Of a stretch of 64,000 nucleotides of DNA, positions 10,481 to 20,544 are shown in pieces; positions within the stretch are counted from its first letter, which is position 1, and the number at the start of each line of letters is the position of its first letter. This DNA is from Hemicordylus capensis (taxonomy: Eukaryota; Chordata; Lepidosauria; Squamata; Cordylidae): contig NC_069662.1 of the NCBI RefSeq assembly GCF_027244095.1, positions 11,496,501 through 11,560,500 of the forward strand, in the 5' to 3' direction. Position numbers and translations under genes: made by a program. Below the pieces are notes generated by a model that made no database searches, was not told the origin of the DNA, and was given only the letters and a program-made list of their open reading frames with translations.

Positions 10481-11161
10481 GAGCCCATCGCCCTGAAGTT
10501 ACCCCTCCTCTACGACAAGATTGTCCGGCGTCACCGAGGAGGCTTCTGTTTCGAACTGAATGGCCTTTTCCTGTGGCTACTGCAGGTGTTAGGTTTCAAT
10601 GCCAAAGCTGTGGCCGGGCGTGTCCGGAACCGCTTCACCGGGCACTACGGGCCCCCACTGGACCACATGGTGATTTTGGTGGAGTTGGATAGGCACCACT
10701 TTCTCTGTGATGTTGGCTTTGGTGAAGGCTTCCTGGAGCCACTGGAGTTGAAGTCAGAGGTGGAGCAGGTCCAAAGAAATGGTATTTTCTGGCTGGGACT
10801 TAAAGAGGACACTTGGGTGTTGGAGCGGCGGGAACTTTCCGGAAGGGAGGGAAGGCCCCTGTATCAATTCACTCTAGAGGAGAAGAAACTGGAAGATTTT
10901 ACTGGCATGTGCCTCTATCACCAAACCTCCCCCAGCTCCATCTTCACCTGCAAGTCTTTCTGTTCCCTGCACAAGGAAGATGGCGGGCGTCTCACCTACA
11001 TGGGTTGGCGACTCATTTCCACGATGGGAGAGAAGCGTACAGAGACCATCTTGCAGGGTCACCAGATCCCAGCAGTACTCCGTGAGAAATTCGGGACTCA
11101 GTTGAGTGGGAATTTCAAGCCAAAGGATGAAGCAATCCCTCCACCTCCACAGGAAGATTAA
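10349..11161 (+). CDS. Arylamine N-acetyltransferase (NAT), single coding exon
   Basis: It transfers the acetyl group of acetyl-CoA to arylamines, hydrazines and N-hydroxyarylamines by a cysteine ping-pong mechanism in the cytosol. The 270-residue product is close to the usual vertebrate 290. The catalytic triad is visible: Cys67 in RRHRGGFCFELNG, His106 in PPLDHMVILV and Asp121 in CDVGFGEGF. The N-terminal helical bundle (1-80) has the family signatures GYEGP and LLSVPFESLSIHCGE. A beta-barrel and C-terminal lid follow. The ATG lies six bases after a ctgcatctag acceptor, as in mammalian NAT genes, whose coding region also sits in one exon. A truncated duplicate lies upstream at 5178. No AATAAA is seen near the stop; the nearest is in the L1 tail at 11835. 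Which vertebrate NAT paralogue it corresponds to cannot be told. Confidence 0.95.
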   Translation: MEISQYLHRIGYEGPAQPSLETLHCLHCRHLLSVPFESLSIHCGEPIALKLPLLYDKIVRRHRGGFCFELNGLFLWLLQVLGFNAKAVAGRVRNRFTGHYGPPLDHMVILVELDRHHFLCDVGFGEGFLEPLELKSEVEQVQRNGIFWLGLKEDTWVLERRELSGREGRPLYQFTLEEKKLEDFTGMCLYHQTSPSSIFTCKSFCSLHKEDGGRLTYMGWRLISTMGEKRTETILQGHQIPAVLREKFGTQLSGNFKPKDEAIPPPPQED

Positions 11162-11196
11162 AAAAGGGAGCCACAATAATCAGCTAAACAGTGAAC

Positions 11197-11912
11197 TGGT
11201 TCATACAATCATTTGAATCTAGATTTAATGTGGGTCATATATCGCCTTGGTATGGGCTCATTCAATCCTGCTGATGTCCCTAGCCCTTGTTAAACCTAGA
11301 TTCATATTGGAAGCAAATTCACAAGAAAATGGAACAAATTTTAGATATTAAATTTCCTTTTTTACCAGAAATCTTTCTTTTAAGTATGACCAAACCTTAT
11401 ATTTCTTCTGAATGTAATGAACTGTCTTTATATATGATTACTGCAGCCAGGATTTTATATGCTCATAATTGGCATGTTTCTGAAGTCCCCTCTTTAAATG
11501 ATTGGTTCTTGAAATTATGGGATTATGCCTCAAAATTTCCAAAGATTCATGTTATATGAGTGAATTCTCAACTGACTTATTTATGTCAACTTGGGATCCC
11601 TTTATAAACTTTAATATCCGACAAGGACATCATTTTTTCCTTTTGTCCGGATTTGATTTGTGAAGCTTTATGTATCCAGCTTTATGCAACCAAGTGTTGA
11701 TCAGGCATAATCAAATGTTGATCATTGCTGCCGAACTTTCTTAGAACTGTTAATATATTTAGAATGTTTTCTTTTTAGTACTTGCTTAAAGAAATAATAT
11801 GATACTGTGTTGTTTTTCTTCTGCTTTATGTTTCAATAAAATTGATTTTAAAAAAACAAACCAAAAAAAAAACAAACCCCAAACACCTAGATTCAAATGG
11901 GTATGTGAACCA
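11197..11912. mobile_element. Foldback MITE just after NAT, split by an L1
   Basis: The ends are tggttcatacaatcattt and, inverted, aaatgggtatgtgaacca. Inner arms with ctagattt(a)aatgtggg / gttaaacctagattc follow. The same family is at 27631-27817 without insertion. The L1 occupies 11305-11884. It starts 36 bases after the NAT stop, so it is probably in the NAT 3' UTR. Confidence 0.75.
11305..11884 (+). mobile_element. 5'-truncated L1 LINE with 11-bp target duplication
   Basis: Perfect TSDs acctagattca lie at 11294-11304 and 11885-11895. The translation at 11287-11559 has the L1 ORF2 C-terminal pattern (MITAARILYAHNWH, PSLNDWFLKLWDYAS). A 3' UTR, AATAAA at 11835-11840 and an A-rich tail follow. 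About 580 bp survive of a 6-kb class element. Confidence 0.9.
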
Positions 11913-11984
11913 AACCACTGCCTCACAAATCCCCTCTCTGTATGCAGGTCCTGAGCCTCTGATGTGACTGATTGGTGTATGGTG

Positions 11985-12610
11985 TGTGTGGAGGTAAGCA
12001 GTTCTTCTCCCTCTCCCACAACACTAGAACCAGAGGTCATTCCAACAAAAGGAAGTATTTTTTCACATAGTGCATAATTAATCTATGGAGGTCTCTGCCA
12101 CGGAATGCGTTGATGGCCACTAGCTTAAAGGTAAAGTTGTGCCATCGGTGTCGACTCCTGGTGACCACAGAGCCCTGTGGTTGTCTTTGGTAGAATACAG
12201 GAGGGGTTGACCATTGCTGTCTCCTGTGCAGTATGAGATGATGCCTTTCAGCACCTTCCTATATTGCTGTTGCCCGATATAGGTGTCCCATAGTCTGGGA
12301 AACAGATCAGCGGGGATTTGAACCAGCAAGCTCTTGCTCCCGGCTTTAAAAGGGGCTTGGACAAATTCATGGAGGACAGGTCTATCAATGGCTACTCATC
12401 CTGATGGCTGTAGGCTATGTCCAGGCTCAGAGGCAAGATGCCTCTGAATACTAGTTGCAAGGAAGTAATTACAAGAAAGGGAGTGTGCCTACATCTCTTG
12501 CCTGTGGGCTTCCCAGAGGCATCTGGTGGGCCACTGTGGGAAACAGGATGCTGGACTAGAGAGGCCGTGGGCCTGATCCAGCTGGGCTGTTCATATGTTT
12601 TTATCCCAGC
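11985..12610 (+). mobile_element. CR1-like LINE 3' end, split by a SINE
   Basis: Recognisable CR1-like 3' segments: cacatagtgcataattaatc, ggaggtctctgccac, aaaaggggcttggac, attcatggaggacaggtc, gcatctggtgggccactgtg, cctgatccagctgggctgtt. The SINE at 12125-12345 interrupts the gctttaaaa site. Confidence 0.8.
12125..12345 (-). repeat. SINE S2, inserted in the CR1-like end
   Basis: Same diagnostic blocks as 9296-9550. It is flanked by a short near-duplicate of the host sequence (agcttaaa / ggctttaaa). Confidence 0.75.
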
Positions 12611-12829
12611 ACTCACACAACATTTTTGCACTAGCCCAGCATTAGTCTGGATGACAGTCACTTTGCAAGTGCTAAAAGAATGTGATATCAGTATAAGAAG
12701 TCTAGTAGCCAAAGACCTTTCAATCCCATGGGTCTTCTATAGTGGGTGAAATGCAAGGAGTGGTCATTGGATACCTCCAAAGAGCTACTCAACATCAGAC
12801 TTGCCTAAGTTTTTGTTTTACACTGTCCA

Positions 12830-13293
12830 GAGCAGGGTTGCTCAACTTCGGCCCTCCTGCAGATGTTGGCCTACAATTCCCATAATTCCTGGCTATTGGC
12901 CACTGTGGCTGGGAATTGTGGGAGCTGTAGTTCAAAAACAGCTGGGGGGCCTAAGTTGAGCAGGCCTGGTCCAGAGACACAAACTTTGGGTGGTCTACAT
13001 GTATGATTGATTGATTGATTGACAGATAGATAGATTCATTCACATAGGACCTCCAAGTCTGAGATCTTTTGTAAAGACAAATATGCAGCCTTACTCAGTG
13101 ATTTTTTTGCTTATTAGACTTCTTGCGGTCCAGATGTTATCAGTCTAACTCAGGCCTGCTCAATTTAGCCCCCCCCCCGCTGTTTTTAGACTACAACTCC
13201 CATAATCTCCAGTCACAGTGGGCAGTAGCCAAGGATTATGGGAATTTTAGTCCATCATCTGCAGGAGGGCCGAAGTTGAACCACCCTGGTCTA
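12830..13293. mobile_element. Two short foldback MITEs (family M)
   Basis: Copies lie at about 12830-12970 and 13150-13293. Each has arms of the form gctcaacttcggccctcctgc and inner ctacaattcccataat facing its own inverse, with a ccactgtggc centre. A (TGAT)n/(ATAG) tract lies at about 13003-13035 between them. Family M recurs at least twelve times in the window. Confidence 0.75.
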
Positions 13294-14540
13294 ACTGCAC
13301 ATAGAGAAGGTTTCTGGGCATTAAGGCCCAGAAACTGAGGAGGATGAGTCATAGAAAAAAGCATCTACGAGCCCGCTTTGTATACCAGCTTTGTATACCA
13401 GCAAGATAAAATGTGAGGTTCAAAATGGAATTGGGAAGAACTGGACTAGTCTTTCAAGTCACCTACGGGCTAGCTGGTTCCACCCGTGCTTGGCTACCAA
13501 GACTCTGTGCCTCCAAACTCAATTTGGGGGGGAAATGTTAGCCCTTAGCTTATCAGGCATATGAGCAATAGTGGACTAAAAGGATGTTCAGCTCAACAGC
13601 ACCACATGATACTAGCCCCTATGGGAAGCACTGATACCAGTCCTCCACCATATGAATGAGGCAGATAAAATGTTATCAAGAGAAGGCCAGGAGAAGGATC
13701 TGTCTCCAAGGAGAAAGCTGTGTAGAAGTGTGTGAGAGAGGAGATGAGCCCATAAGAAGAAGTTTGTGCTTAGTGAGGTTTAGGGAGGAGCCAAAAGCAG
13801 GGCCAATTGAAGGAGGAGGAGTCAATGTTGTCGAAAATAAACAACCCTTTTGGAGCTGCGTACAGTAAACTCACACACATCCACAGTGGGTACCCAGCAG
13901 GTAAGGACTGTAAGAGCTGGGGACAGAGGGGAAGGGCTGGTGTCTGGAGTAATGAGTTGGGGAAAGAGGAGGAACGACCATCCAAAACACTGGCAAACCA
14001 GGGTTCGGATTAGGATAGGATAGGTTGCCACTTGCTTTTCTTGATAGGGCTCCTGTGCTTTTAACTGCAGTGTGACAAGCAGAATCTCAAGTGGTGCAAT
14101 TTCCCCCATCTCTCCAACTACATGCTGTGCAAATACGGCTGCTATTTAACTGGTCCCATGCACTCACTTCGCTGAAGCTAAGCAGATCCGGGACTGGTCA
14201 ATGCCTGGATGGGTGACCACCTGGGAAGCGTTGAGCTCCATGATGGGGAAAAGGCAAGATGTGAATAAAAGGCAATTTCAGCCTAGCATGCAGTTGTTAG
14301 ACATCAGGGAAGATGCCAAGAAAAAAGGTGGCCTTCCTTGGGGTGAGGGCACTTGGCACTTATGGGGCAAAATAAGAGGTACACTGTGCTTTAAAGCATC
14401 CAGATCTGGAGGGGAGGTCATATTCTGTTTGTGTCATATTGGAGTGACAGGAAGACTGAGTATAGATAGTGCCCACATTATTGATTTCCAAAGGAATAGA
14501 GATGCAAAACAGTTTAAATGGTATCTTTTTACTTGACTGA
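13294..14540. other. No gene recognised
   Basis: Contains a short duplicated pentadecamer (ttgtataccagc, 13379-13402). At 14160-14230 there is a 5S rRNA-like stretch (agctaagcagatccggga, gatgggtgacc, ctgggaa), probably a 5S-derived SINE or relict, too short for a gene. No exon is supported. Confidence 0.4.
14150..14235 (+). repeat. 5S rRNA-like relict
   Basis: The region after the internal box C of vertebrate 5S rRNA (AGCT/GAAGCTAAGCAG, GGTCnnTGCCTGGATGGGTGACC and CCTGGGAA) is matched closely at about 14173-14228. Only about 60 of 120 bases are present, so it is a 5S pseudogene fragment or the head of a 5S-derived SINE, not a gene. Confidence 0.6.
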
Positions 14541-14545
14541 ATCAT

Positions 14546-14745
14546 AAGAACATAAGAACAGCCCTGCTGGATCGGGCCCAAGAAAGCCCATCTAATCCAG
14601 CATCCTGTTTCGCACAGTGGCCCACCTGATGCCACTGGAAGCCACAGGCAGGAGTTGAGGGCATGCCCTCCCTCCTGCTGTTACTCCCCTGCAACTGGTA
14701 CTGTTGCAACTCCCCTGCAGTCTGTTGGGAGCATGAGTGTGCAGT
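14546..14745 (-). mobile_element. CR1-like LINE 3' end, reverse
   Basis: Reverse complement of the 12380-12610 segment: cataagaacagccctgctgg, catcctgtttcgcacagtgg, gcccacctgatgccactgg. Confidence 0.8.
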
Positions 14746-14814
14746 CTTTCTGATTTTTAAAAAAATGGAAAAATAGCAAAATTTCATGACGGGCAGGCTG
14801 GGAAAAAGATCAAA

Positions 14815-15050
14815 ACACTATCTTATAGTGGACATTTTGGATGAGGCCAGAGATCAGAGGCAGAGCGTCTGCTTAGCATGCAGAAAGTCACAGGTTCAAT
14901 CCCCAGCAGCATCTCCAGGCAAGGCTAGGAAAGACTTCTCCCTGAAACCTTGGAGAGCCGCTGCCAGTCTGTGTAGACAGTGCTGAGCTAGATGGACCAA
15001 TGGAGGCAGTGGCTCACCAAGCTACATACTGAGCTCCTATGTTTCTGAGT
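14815..15050 (+). repeat. SINE S3, forward, tRNA-like head visible
   Basis: The head has gatcagaggcagagcgtct (A-box region) and acaggttcaatccccagc (B box). The body has ctccctgaaaccttggag, gctgccagtctgtgtag and gctgagctagatggacc. It is not a tRNA gene: no acceptor stem or anticodon arm pairs properly. Confidence 0.75.
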
Positions 15051-15136
15051 TCTTTGTGGCAAACACAAGGAAAGTGTCAGTCAGACAGAACGGTAGTGAA
15101 CCCGAAGTCAGTCCCTACTGTTGATTTAAATTCTAA

Positions 15137-15720
15137 CCCTATTCTGACATTACATTCTATGTGCATACAAACACCTATACACACGTAGATGTTTCTGTGT
15201 GAATAACTGTAACAGGTTCACTTTAAAAGTGAACCTGGGTACGGGGCCCCCCAAATGTAGGGTATCAGCAGGAATTGTATTGCTGTACATGGATGAAATG
15301 TAACATGTGAATAACTGTTACATTATTAACATAACATGCTATCTTCTCTATATATATTTCTCTTAGGTGTACCCGTCGCTAATCCCATGTGTGGCAGCTC
15401 TCGCGAGAGTTCACGAGCAGCTGCAGGATAGCAATGGGGACAGGCAGTAGGGAAGAAAATGGTGGAGGCCGGACTGGGGCCTGGCGGTGGGGAAAGGAGG
15501 CAGTGATGAGTGGGCAGAGAAAGTGGGGGGGGAGGCAGCGGAGGCCCGACGGGAAGAAAACAATGGCAGCGGGTGAGTGGGAAAAATGGCAGTGGGCCGG
15601 GGGGAAAGCAGAGGCGAAATAGAGGTACAAATGCTCTGCGCCCAGCCCAGCCCATATTACATAAAGTACATGCAGATCTGTACCGTACATATGTACACTG
15701 AACACAAATTATATGTGCAT
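15137..15720. mobile_element. Harbinger-like MITE split by a Helitron
   Basis: TAA lies on both sides (15134-15136, 15721-15723). The ends ccctattctgacatta and aattatatgtgcat are the diverged inverted ends of the family, also present at 43093-43296 and 43539-45806. The interior is rich in gtac motifs (ctgtacatgg, gatctgtaccgtac). The Helitron is at 15342-15654. Confidence 0.7.
15342..15654 (+). mobile_element. Non-autonomous Helitron
   Basis: It starts A|TCTTCTCTATATATATTTC and continues with ttaggtgtacccgtcgctaa and the palindrome ctctcgcgagag, all shared with the reverse copy at 30740-31072. The 3' end is diverged (cagcccagccca before T). The GC-rich interior makes spurious long open frames. 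Confidence 0.75.
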
Positions 15721-16009
15721 TAAAGTGTGAATCGATCTTCTGCTTCAAAGGGGCGATGCTTTTTCACTCTTTCGTTTTCCGAAAAACGTGTACTGAGGAC
15801 AGAAACGGGGGGAAGGGATCGAGATGGTGATGTGACAGTTCGTTTTTATGACTTTGGTTTTAAATTTGGGGTGGGGGAGTGGGGCTTGTTTTGGTTTAGG
15901 TTTTATAGGCGTTATTTTAAGTTTGAATATGTCAAATCTACTTGCGTGTGGAAAGAGGGTAATTTTAAGGAATGAGGGGGAGAAGGAACGGAGGTGGGGG
16001 TGATGGTTT

Positions 16010-16112
16010 ATGACAGGCTTCCCCAACCTGCGGCCCTCCAGATGTTGCTGAACTACAACTCCCAGCATCCCTAGCCACAATTTATTGCAGGCTGGGGAAG
16101 GATGGGGAAGCC
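16010..16112. mobile_element. Family M MITE upstream of the first paralogue
   Basis: The arms caggcttccccaacctg and ggggaagcctgg are inverted, with an inner actacaactcccagcatcc at about 16052-16070. It ends about 80 bases before the coding ATG of the next gene, inside its presumed intron. Confidence 0.75.
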
Positions 16113-16194
16113 TGGTTTATGAGAATGAAGTCCCTTCCTCTCTCAGTCTCCATCTTTGCTTTCCTTTGTCTGCCTCAGAAGGGCACCTACCACA

Positions 16195-17163
16195 ATGGCT
16201 CCCCGTAAAAACGTACCCGAGGTCCACATCTTCAGCACCAGAGGCGGAGATGTGGTGGTTCGGCCTGATGTGAACTGCTACCTGCTCCTCCCCAGCTTGC
16301 CAACCTCGCCCTGTGCTGAGTTGTGGCCTCTGCATCCTTCTCTGCGTGGTGGTGAACACTATTTCAGCTCCCGTTGGCACAACTCTGTCTACGTCATCAG
16401 GGACAACACGTTTCTGGAGGCCCAGGATCTGAGTACCAGTGCAGATGTCAAGCGGCTGCACCCTAGCTGCTGTGGTGGGCACCATTACTTCATTGTGGGT
16501 GGCTGCTTTGTTATAATTCTGAGCCCAGGCACTATGACGGCGGTGACGGACTTGACCACAGGTGAGCCAGACACAAGCCTGGATCTAGGACACCATCAGT
16601 GGTGCAAAGAGAAAATGGAAAGCAGGCAAAGTTATCTCTACTGGCAGCTGTGGGATAACTTCACTGAAAGTTTCTTCACGTTTAATCCCAATATTCTCAA
16701 CTTCCTACCAGAGGGACTTAGCCTCACCAAAGGTACCGCGTTCGGAGCATGGGAGCTTCTGAACACCTTCCACAATTACTCCGAAATGCCTGTCAGCAGC
16801 ACACACAGAGTATTCCAGAAGGTGGGCTGTGCCAAGGAGAAGCTGGCTGATGTTGGGATTGGTTGGACGGCCTCTCTGCCAGATTCACTTGAGCTAAGCT
16901 CCATCGCCGTGGCGCTAACCAAGGCCCAGTTTGCATTGCCAACTGAATATGGAGGAATGGGAGTCAACACAGAGCAGGAGGAATGGGAAGACATCTACGA
17001 AGAAGAGAAGATCCTGGAACTCTTGCTACAGCCCAATGACATAGCCTATGTGTGGCAGTATCAGCTAGGCCTAGGCAAAAACGCCATCTTGTTTTGCAGG
17101 GAAGTTAAGGTCACTCACAGTTCTGACCTGCCTTTGGAGATCCCTCTGCCGTCTTCATGCTAA
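16195..17163 (+). CDS. Unnamed four-repeat protein, paralogue 1
   Basis: I do not recognise this family and assign no function. The product is 322 residues. The ATG has a strong context (CTACCACAATGG) 16 bases after a splice acceptor (ctttgtctgcctcag, ending at 16178), so a non-coding 5' exon exists upstream. Residues 13-56, 57-98 and 99-141, and more weakly 142-175, are repeats of about 44 residues. They end in LHPSLRGGEHY, LHPSCCGGHHY and degenerate forms, and contain VVVRP, VYVIRDNTF and VIILSP strands followed by DL. Residues about 180-322 form a second region (GTAFGAWELL, SSTHRVFQKVGC, TEQEEWEDIYEEEK, YQLGLGKNAILFCREVKVT) also kept in paralogue 2. No signal peptide or membrane segment is seen, so it is probably cytosolic. 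AATAAA is at 17293. A four-bladed propeller is my inference. Confidence 0.9.
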   Translation: MAPRKNVPEVHIFSTRGGDVVVRPDVNCYLLLPSLPTSPCAELWPLHPSLRGGEHYFSSRWHNSVYVIRDNTFLEAQDLSTSADVKRLHPSCCGGHHYFIVGGCFVIILSPGTMTAVTDLTTGEPDTSLDLGHHQWCKEKMESRQSYLYWQLWDNFTESFFTFNPNILNFLPEGLSLTKGTAFGAWELLNTFHNYSEMPVSSTHRVFQKVGCAKEKLADVGIGWTASLPDSLELSSIAVALTKAQFALPTEYGGMGVNTEQEEWEDIYEEEKILELLLQPNDIAYVWQYQLGLGKNAILFCREVKVTHSSDLPLEIPLPSSC

Positions 17164-17292
17164 GCATCAACCTACTCTGCCTCCACCTCCCTGTTGCTTT
17201 GCCCTTACTCTTGGTGGACCGTCAGTGCTGAAAGATTCCTTAAGGAACCTGTGTGGAAGTTTGCATTTTTGTGGCTGTGTTCAGAATTGCTG

Positions 17293-17298
17293 AATAAA
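17293..17298 (+). terminator. Polyadenylation signal of paralogue 1
   Basis: AATAAA lies 130 bases after the stop codon, followed by TGTT/GTTTT-rich sequence. Confidence 0.75.
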
Positions 17299-17299
17299 A

Positions 17300-18180
17300 T
17301 ACTTGACAACATGTTATGGTTTTCATTTTGTGCGCAGAAATCTCAGCAGCCCTCCTGAAATTCTTTTGCACGTATTTGTTAAGGACTGTAATGTTTCAGA
17401 AAAGAAAATCTGTGGCTATACCACATGGGGGCGCAGGCACACCTGTTTGATGTGAGTGACTGCATTAAGGATGCGTTTGCATAGGGCTGTCTCTCTTGAA
17501 GCCTTACAGGTATGAATTCTAAAGCTGAACAAAGGACAGTCATCATCAGTGTTGCATTGTGGGAACACAGACGACTAGCAACGGAATCTGCTTGCCCCAA
17601 CTTCCTCCCCACAGTCTGCCCTCTTAGAGTGTGCAGAGATCAACAAATACAGCAGAATCATGTGGTAGAATCCTACGGTGGTAGAATGGAGTATACCAGT
17701 TCAGACTGCAGGCGAGGTATATTATTTTTGGATGTTTCCTGCCAAACTTCCCCACAGGGTTTTACCAAAAAAAAAAACCCCCTAGCACATAATATTCCAG
17801 CTCAGCCCTCTCCCTGCTGTGCTAATTTTGTGTCTGCGGGGAGTTTTTATAGAAGACGGCAAAATATGATTCTCCTCCTTTGCCGTCTAAAGTGGTACAG
17901 TCCATTCTACCACTTCATAACCACCCCATGCCACTTCATATATGGCAGAGCAGTGAGAAAAGCACTGGTGCAAGGGAGCTCTGGTGAGTGGAGTGGGAAG
18001 AGAGGGAGGGAGGGCAACTGCCCATCCACTTACCCCACCTCACCCAAAACGTATATGCATACTAGTAAAAAGCATAGTAACTTCTTCTTCTCTCTTTGAT
18101 TCTAGGCTTTTTCTGTCTCTCTGAGGTCCCATTCCTATGCTCTCCAACTGGAGCATTTCCCCACAATTTCCAGGGAAGTA
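17300..18180. other. Intergenic, no gene recognised
   Basis: The 195-codon frame at 17512 begins at ATG but has no family similarity or exon borders, and includes a poly-A/poly-C stretch. I regard it as chance. Confidence 0.4.
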
Positions 18181-18990
18181 ATGAATCTTTCTGGGGATTT
18201 GAACTCAAGAACAATCCTACTAAATCAGGCCCAAAGCTTATCTAGATTAATTATGCGCTGTGTGAAAAAGTACTTCATTTGTTGGTCCTAAATGTCCCGG
18301 CCTTCAGTTTCATGGGATGACCCCTGGTTCTAGTGTTGTGAGAGAGGGAGAAAAATTGCCCTCTGTCCACTCTCTCTACTCCATGCATAACTTAATATAC
18401 CTCTATCATGTCTCCTCGTAGTCACCTCTTTTCCAAACTAAAACACCCCAGAAGCTGTAGCCTCGCCTTGGTTGCCCTCTTCTGTACCTTTTCTAGTTCT
18501 ACAATGTCCCTCTCAAGATAGGGTGACCAGAACCTTACGCAGTATTCCAAATGTGGCTGCACCATAGATTTGTATAAGGGCATTGTAGTTCTAGCAATTT
18601 TATTTCCAATCCCCTTCCTCATGATCCCTAGTATGGATGTTGCCTTTTTCAAGCTGCTGCACACTGAGCCGGCACTTTCAACAAGCTGTCCACCTCTCTC
18701 CTGGTCAGTCAGTCAGACAGTTCAGACCCCATCAGCGTATATGTGAAGCTGGGTTTTTTTGGTCCCAATATGCATCACTTTACACTTGCTTACACTGAAC
18801 CGCATCCGTCCATTCCTCCAGTTTGGAGAGATCCTTTGGGGGCTCCTCACAAACTGTTTTGGATTTCACTACCCTAAATAGTTTCGTGTCATCTGCTACC
18901 TGGTCATCCCAACTGTGGACGTGTTTCCTACCTTGGGTGAGGTCTGCTCCATGCTGGGGGCAAGATCTGCCAAACACAGAAACCTTTAAA
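18181..18990 (-). mobile_element. CR1-like LINE, reverse-transcriptase C-terminus and 3' region
   Basis: The minus-strand translation gives DDTKLFRVVKSKT, PPKDLSKLEEWTDAVQ, TMPLYKSMVQPHLEYCVRFW and ERDIVELEKVQKRAT, the hallmark end of CR1-type RT proteins. The non-coding 3' part runs to about 18240, where it meets the attaattatgcgctgtgtg box. It is frame-disrupted and truncated at both ends. Confidence 0.85.
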
Positions 18991-19114
18991 AAAATAATTT
19001 AAAAAATAGCAGTATCAAATAGGTGTCTTCATTGGGCGGGGTGGGGGTGTTGTCCTAGTATCACACACAGTGTCACCTCTTGATTTGCCACCTTGATTAA
19101 TTGGCTCTCTGTTT

Positions 19115-19118
19115 CTAT

Positions 19119-19153
<35 letters not shown>

Positions 19154-19200
19154 TAGATATAGATATAGATATAGATATAGATATATACACACACACAGAG
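19115..19200. repeat. (ATAG)n / (ATATAG)n / (AC)n microsatellite
   Basis: Seven or more agat units pass into gatata units and then ACACAC. The Ser-Ile open frames on the minus strand are translations of it. Confidence 0.9.
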
Positions 19201-19302
19201 GGCGGATTTTTTTGAGCGATCATGTTTCTCTCTTGCCGGATAAGCTCTGCTTTCCATCCAGCTACTGTTAAAGGCACAGGAGAGCAGATCATGTTGGATA
19301 AG

Positions 19303-19583
19303 AATATGATTACGACAAATATTTATAGACTGCTTTTCAACACAAGTCCACAGAGCGGTTTACATATATCTATATCTATATCATAGAGAGAGAGAGAGAG
19401 AAAGAAAGAGAGGTTCCCTGTCTCCAAAGGGCTCACAATCTTAAAAAAGGAACATAAGATAGCCATCAGTAACACACACGGGAGGAATCCTGAGCAGGGG
19501 ATGGATAGGGCCAGTTGCTCTCCCTCTGCTAAATAAAGCGAACCACCACTTTACAAAGGTGCCTCTTTGCTCAGTAAGCAGGG
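19303..19583 (-). repeat. Repeat family A, reverse
   Basis: Contains ttcccTGTctccaaagggct, gatggatagggccagttgct and ctaaataaagcgaaccacc blocks, with a (GA)n run at 19385-19405. Confidence 0.75.
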
Positions 19584-19589
19584 ATACGT

Positions 19590-20030
19590 TTGCGTTTGCT
19601 TTTCCCGTCAGCTGGCACCGCGAGAAGCGTGAACGTCGGAAGCGAGGCTTGCTTTCTTCCTGGGCCTGACCGGACCGGATGGCTAATGCAAGCCAAGCCC
19701 AATAATAAAAATAATAAATGGAGAGAGAGAAAACCTCCCCGCGAGCTTCCATCGTCGGCAGGGCCATTCAGCCCTGCAGCCCCGCCCCCTGCGCTGGGTC
19801 TCCGCCCACCCGCCCAGGAGGAGCTCGGAGGCTCAGTCCTTTCCGCCCGCCCCTCCCAGGAAGCCGCCGGGCCGCGCCTCCGCTCCCGAGAGAAGGCCGT
19901 TGCGCATCCGTGGAACTGACAGCGCCTTCCGACCAGGGGAGGTGAGCTCTGCAGCGCCCCGCGCAACCCCTTTGCCCTCCTGCCCACCCGCAGGAGCGCA
20001 CTGCGCGGAGGAGGAGGGAGAGCTTCAGGA
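19590..20030 (+). promoter_or_regulatory. CpG island with strong splice donor, likely promoter of paralogue 2
   Basis: A dense run of CpG and CCGCCC-type boxes (ccgcccacccgcccagg, ccgcccgcccctccc), unlike the flanks. It holds a consensus donor, gaccaggggag|gtgagc, at 19941/19942, and a second similar one near 20130. The next plus-strand acceptor with a gene behind it is at 23348, just before the paralogue 2 ATG. The island is therefore the best candidate for its promoter and untranslated exon 1. No TATA box is obvious. Confidence 0.6.
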
Positions 20031-20544
20031 GCAGCATTTCCCTCGCTTCAGTGTCCGAGGGGGAGGAAAGTGGGGTGGGGTGGGCAGAAAAGCACAGCAT
20101 TCCGGAGTGGGGCTCTCCAAATCCTTGGCAGGGTGAGCTCTGCAGCCCTGCCTAACAAGGATGATTCCAGGTAGGGGCGTGGGCAGGCAAGAGCCCCCCA
20201 GACAAGTGGCTTTTGCTCCCCCCCCCCAGTTTTTTCAGAAATCTAATGTGTGGGGCACAGCTTGCCCACCCACAAATGCACTTTGCTCCTACTGTGCCTG
20301 TGCACCCCCCCCCTTTTTTTTCCTCCTGGTGCCACCACTGCTGCCCAAAATGCTGTGATCTCTGTTTGTTTGTTTGTTTGTTTGTTTGCATGCCAGCTTC
20401 CCAGGCCGCCATCATCTCCTTCCTGTGCTGCATTTTGCTTTTTCCTTCCCCCACCCCATCCAGGCATGGGATGGATGCCTCCACTCCTCGGGATGAAAAG
20501 TTAGAGCTTCGTTTATATCCATGTGGGAGATGTTGTATCCCAGT

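Noticed and set aside
14840-14920. Possible tRNA gene
   Set aside because: It has A- and B-box-like sequences but no paired acceptor and anticodon arms. It is the head of a dispersed SINE.
17512-18099. 195-codon plus-strand frame after paralogue 1
   Set aside because: It crosses a homopolymer run, has no exon borders or recognisable family, and lies beyond the AATAAA of paralogue 1.
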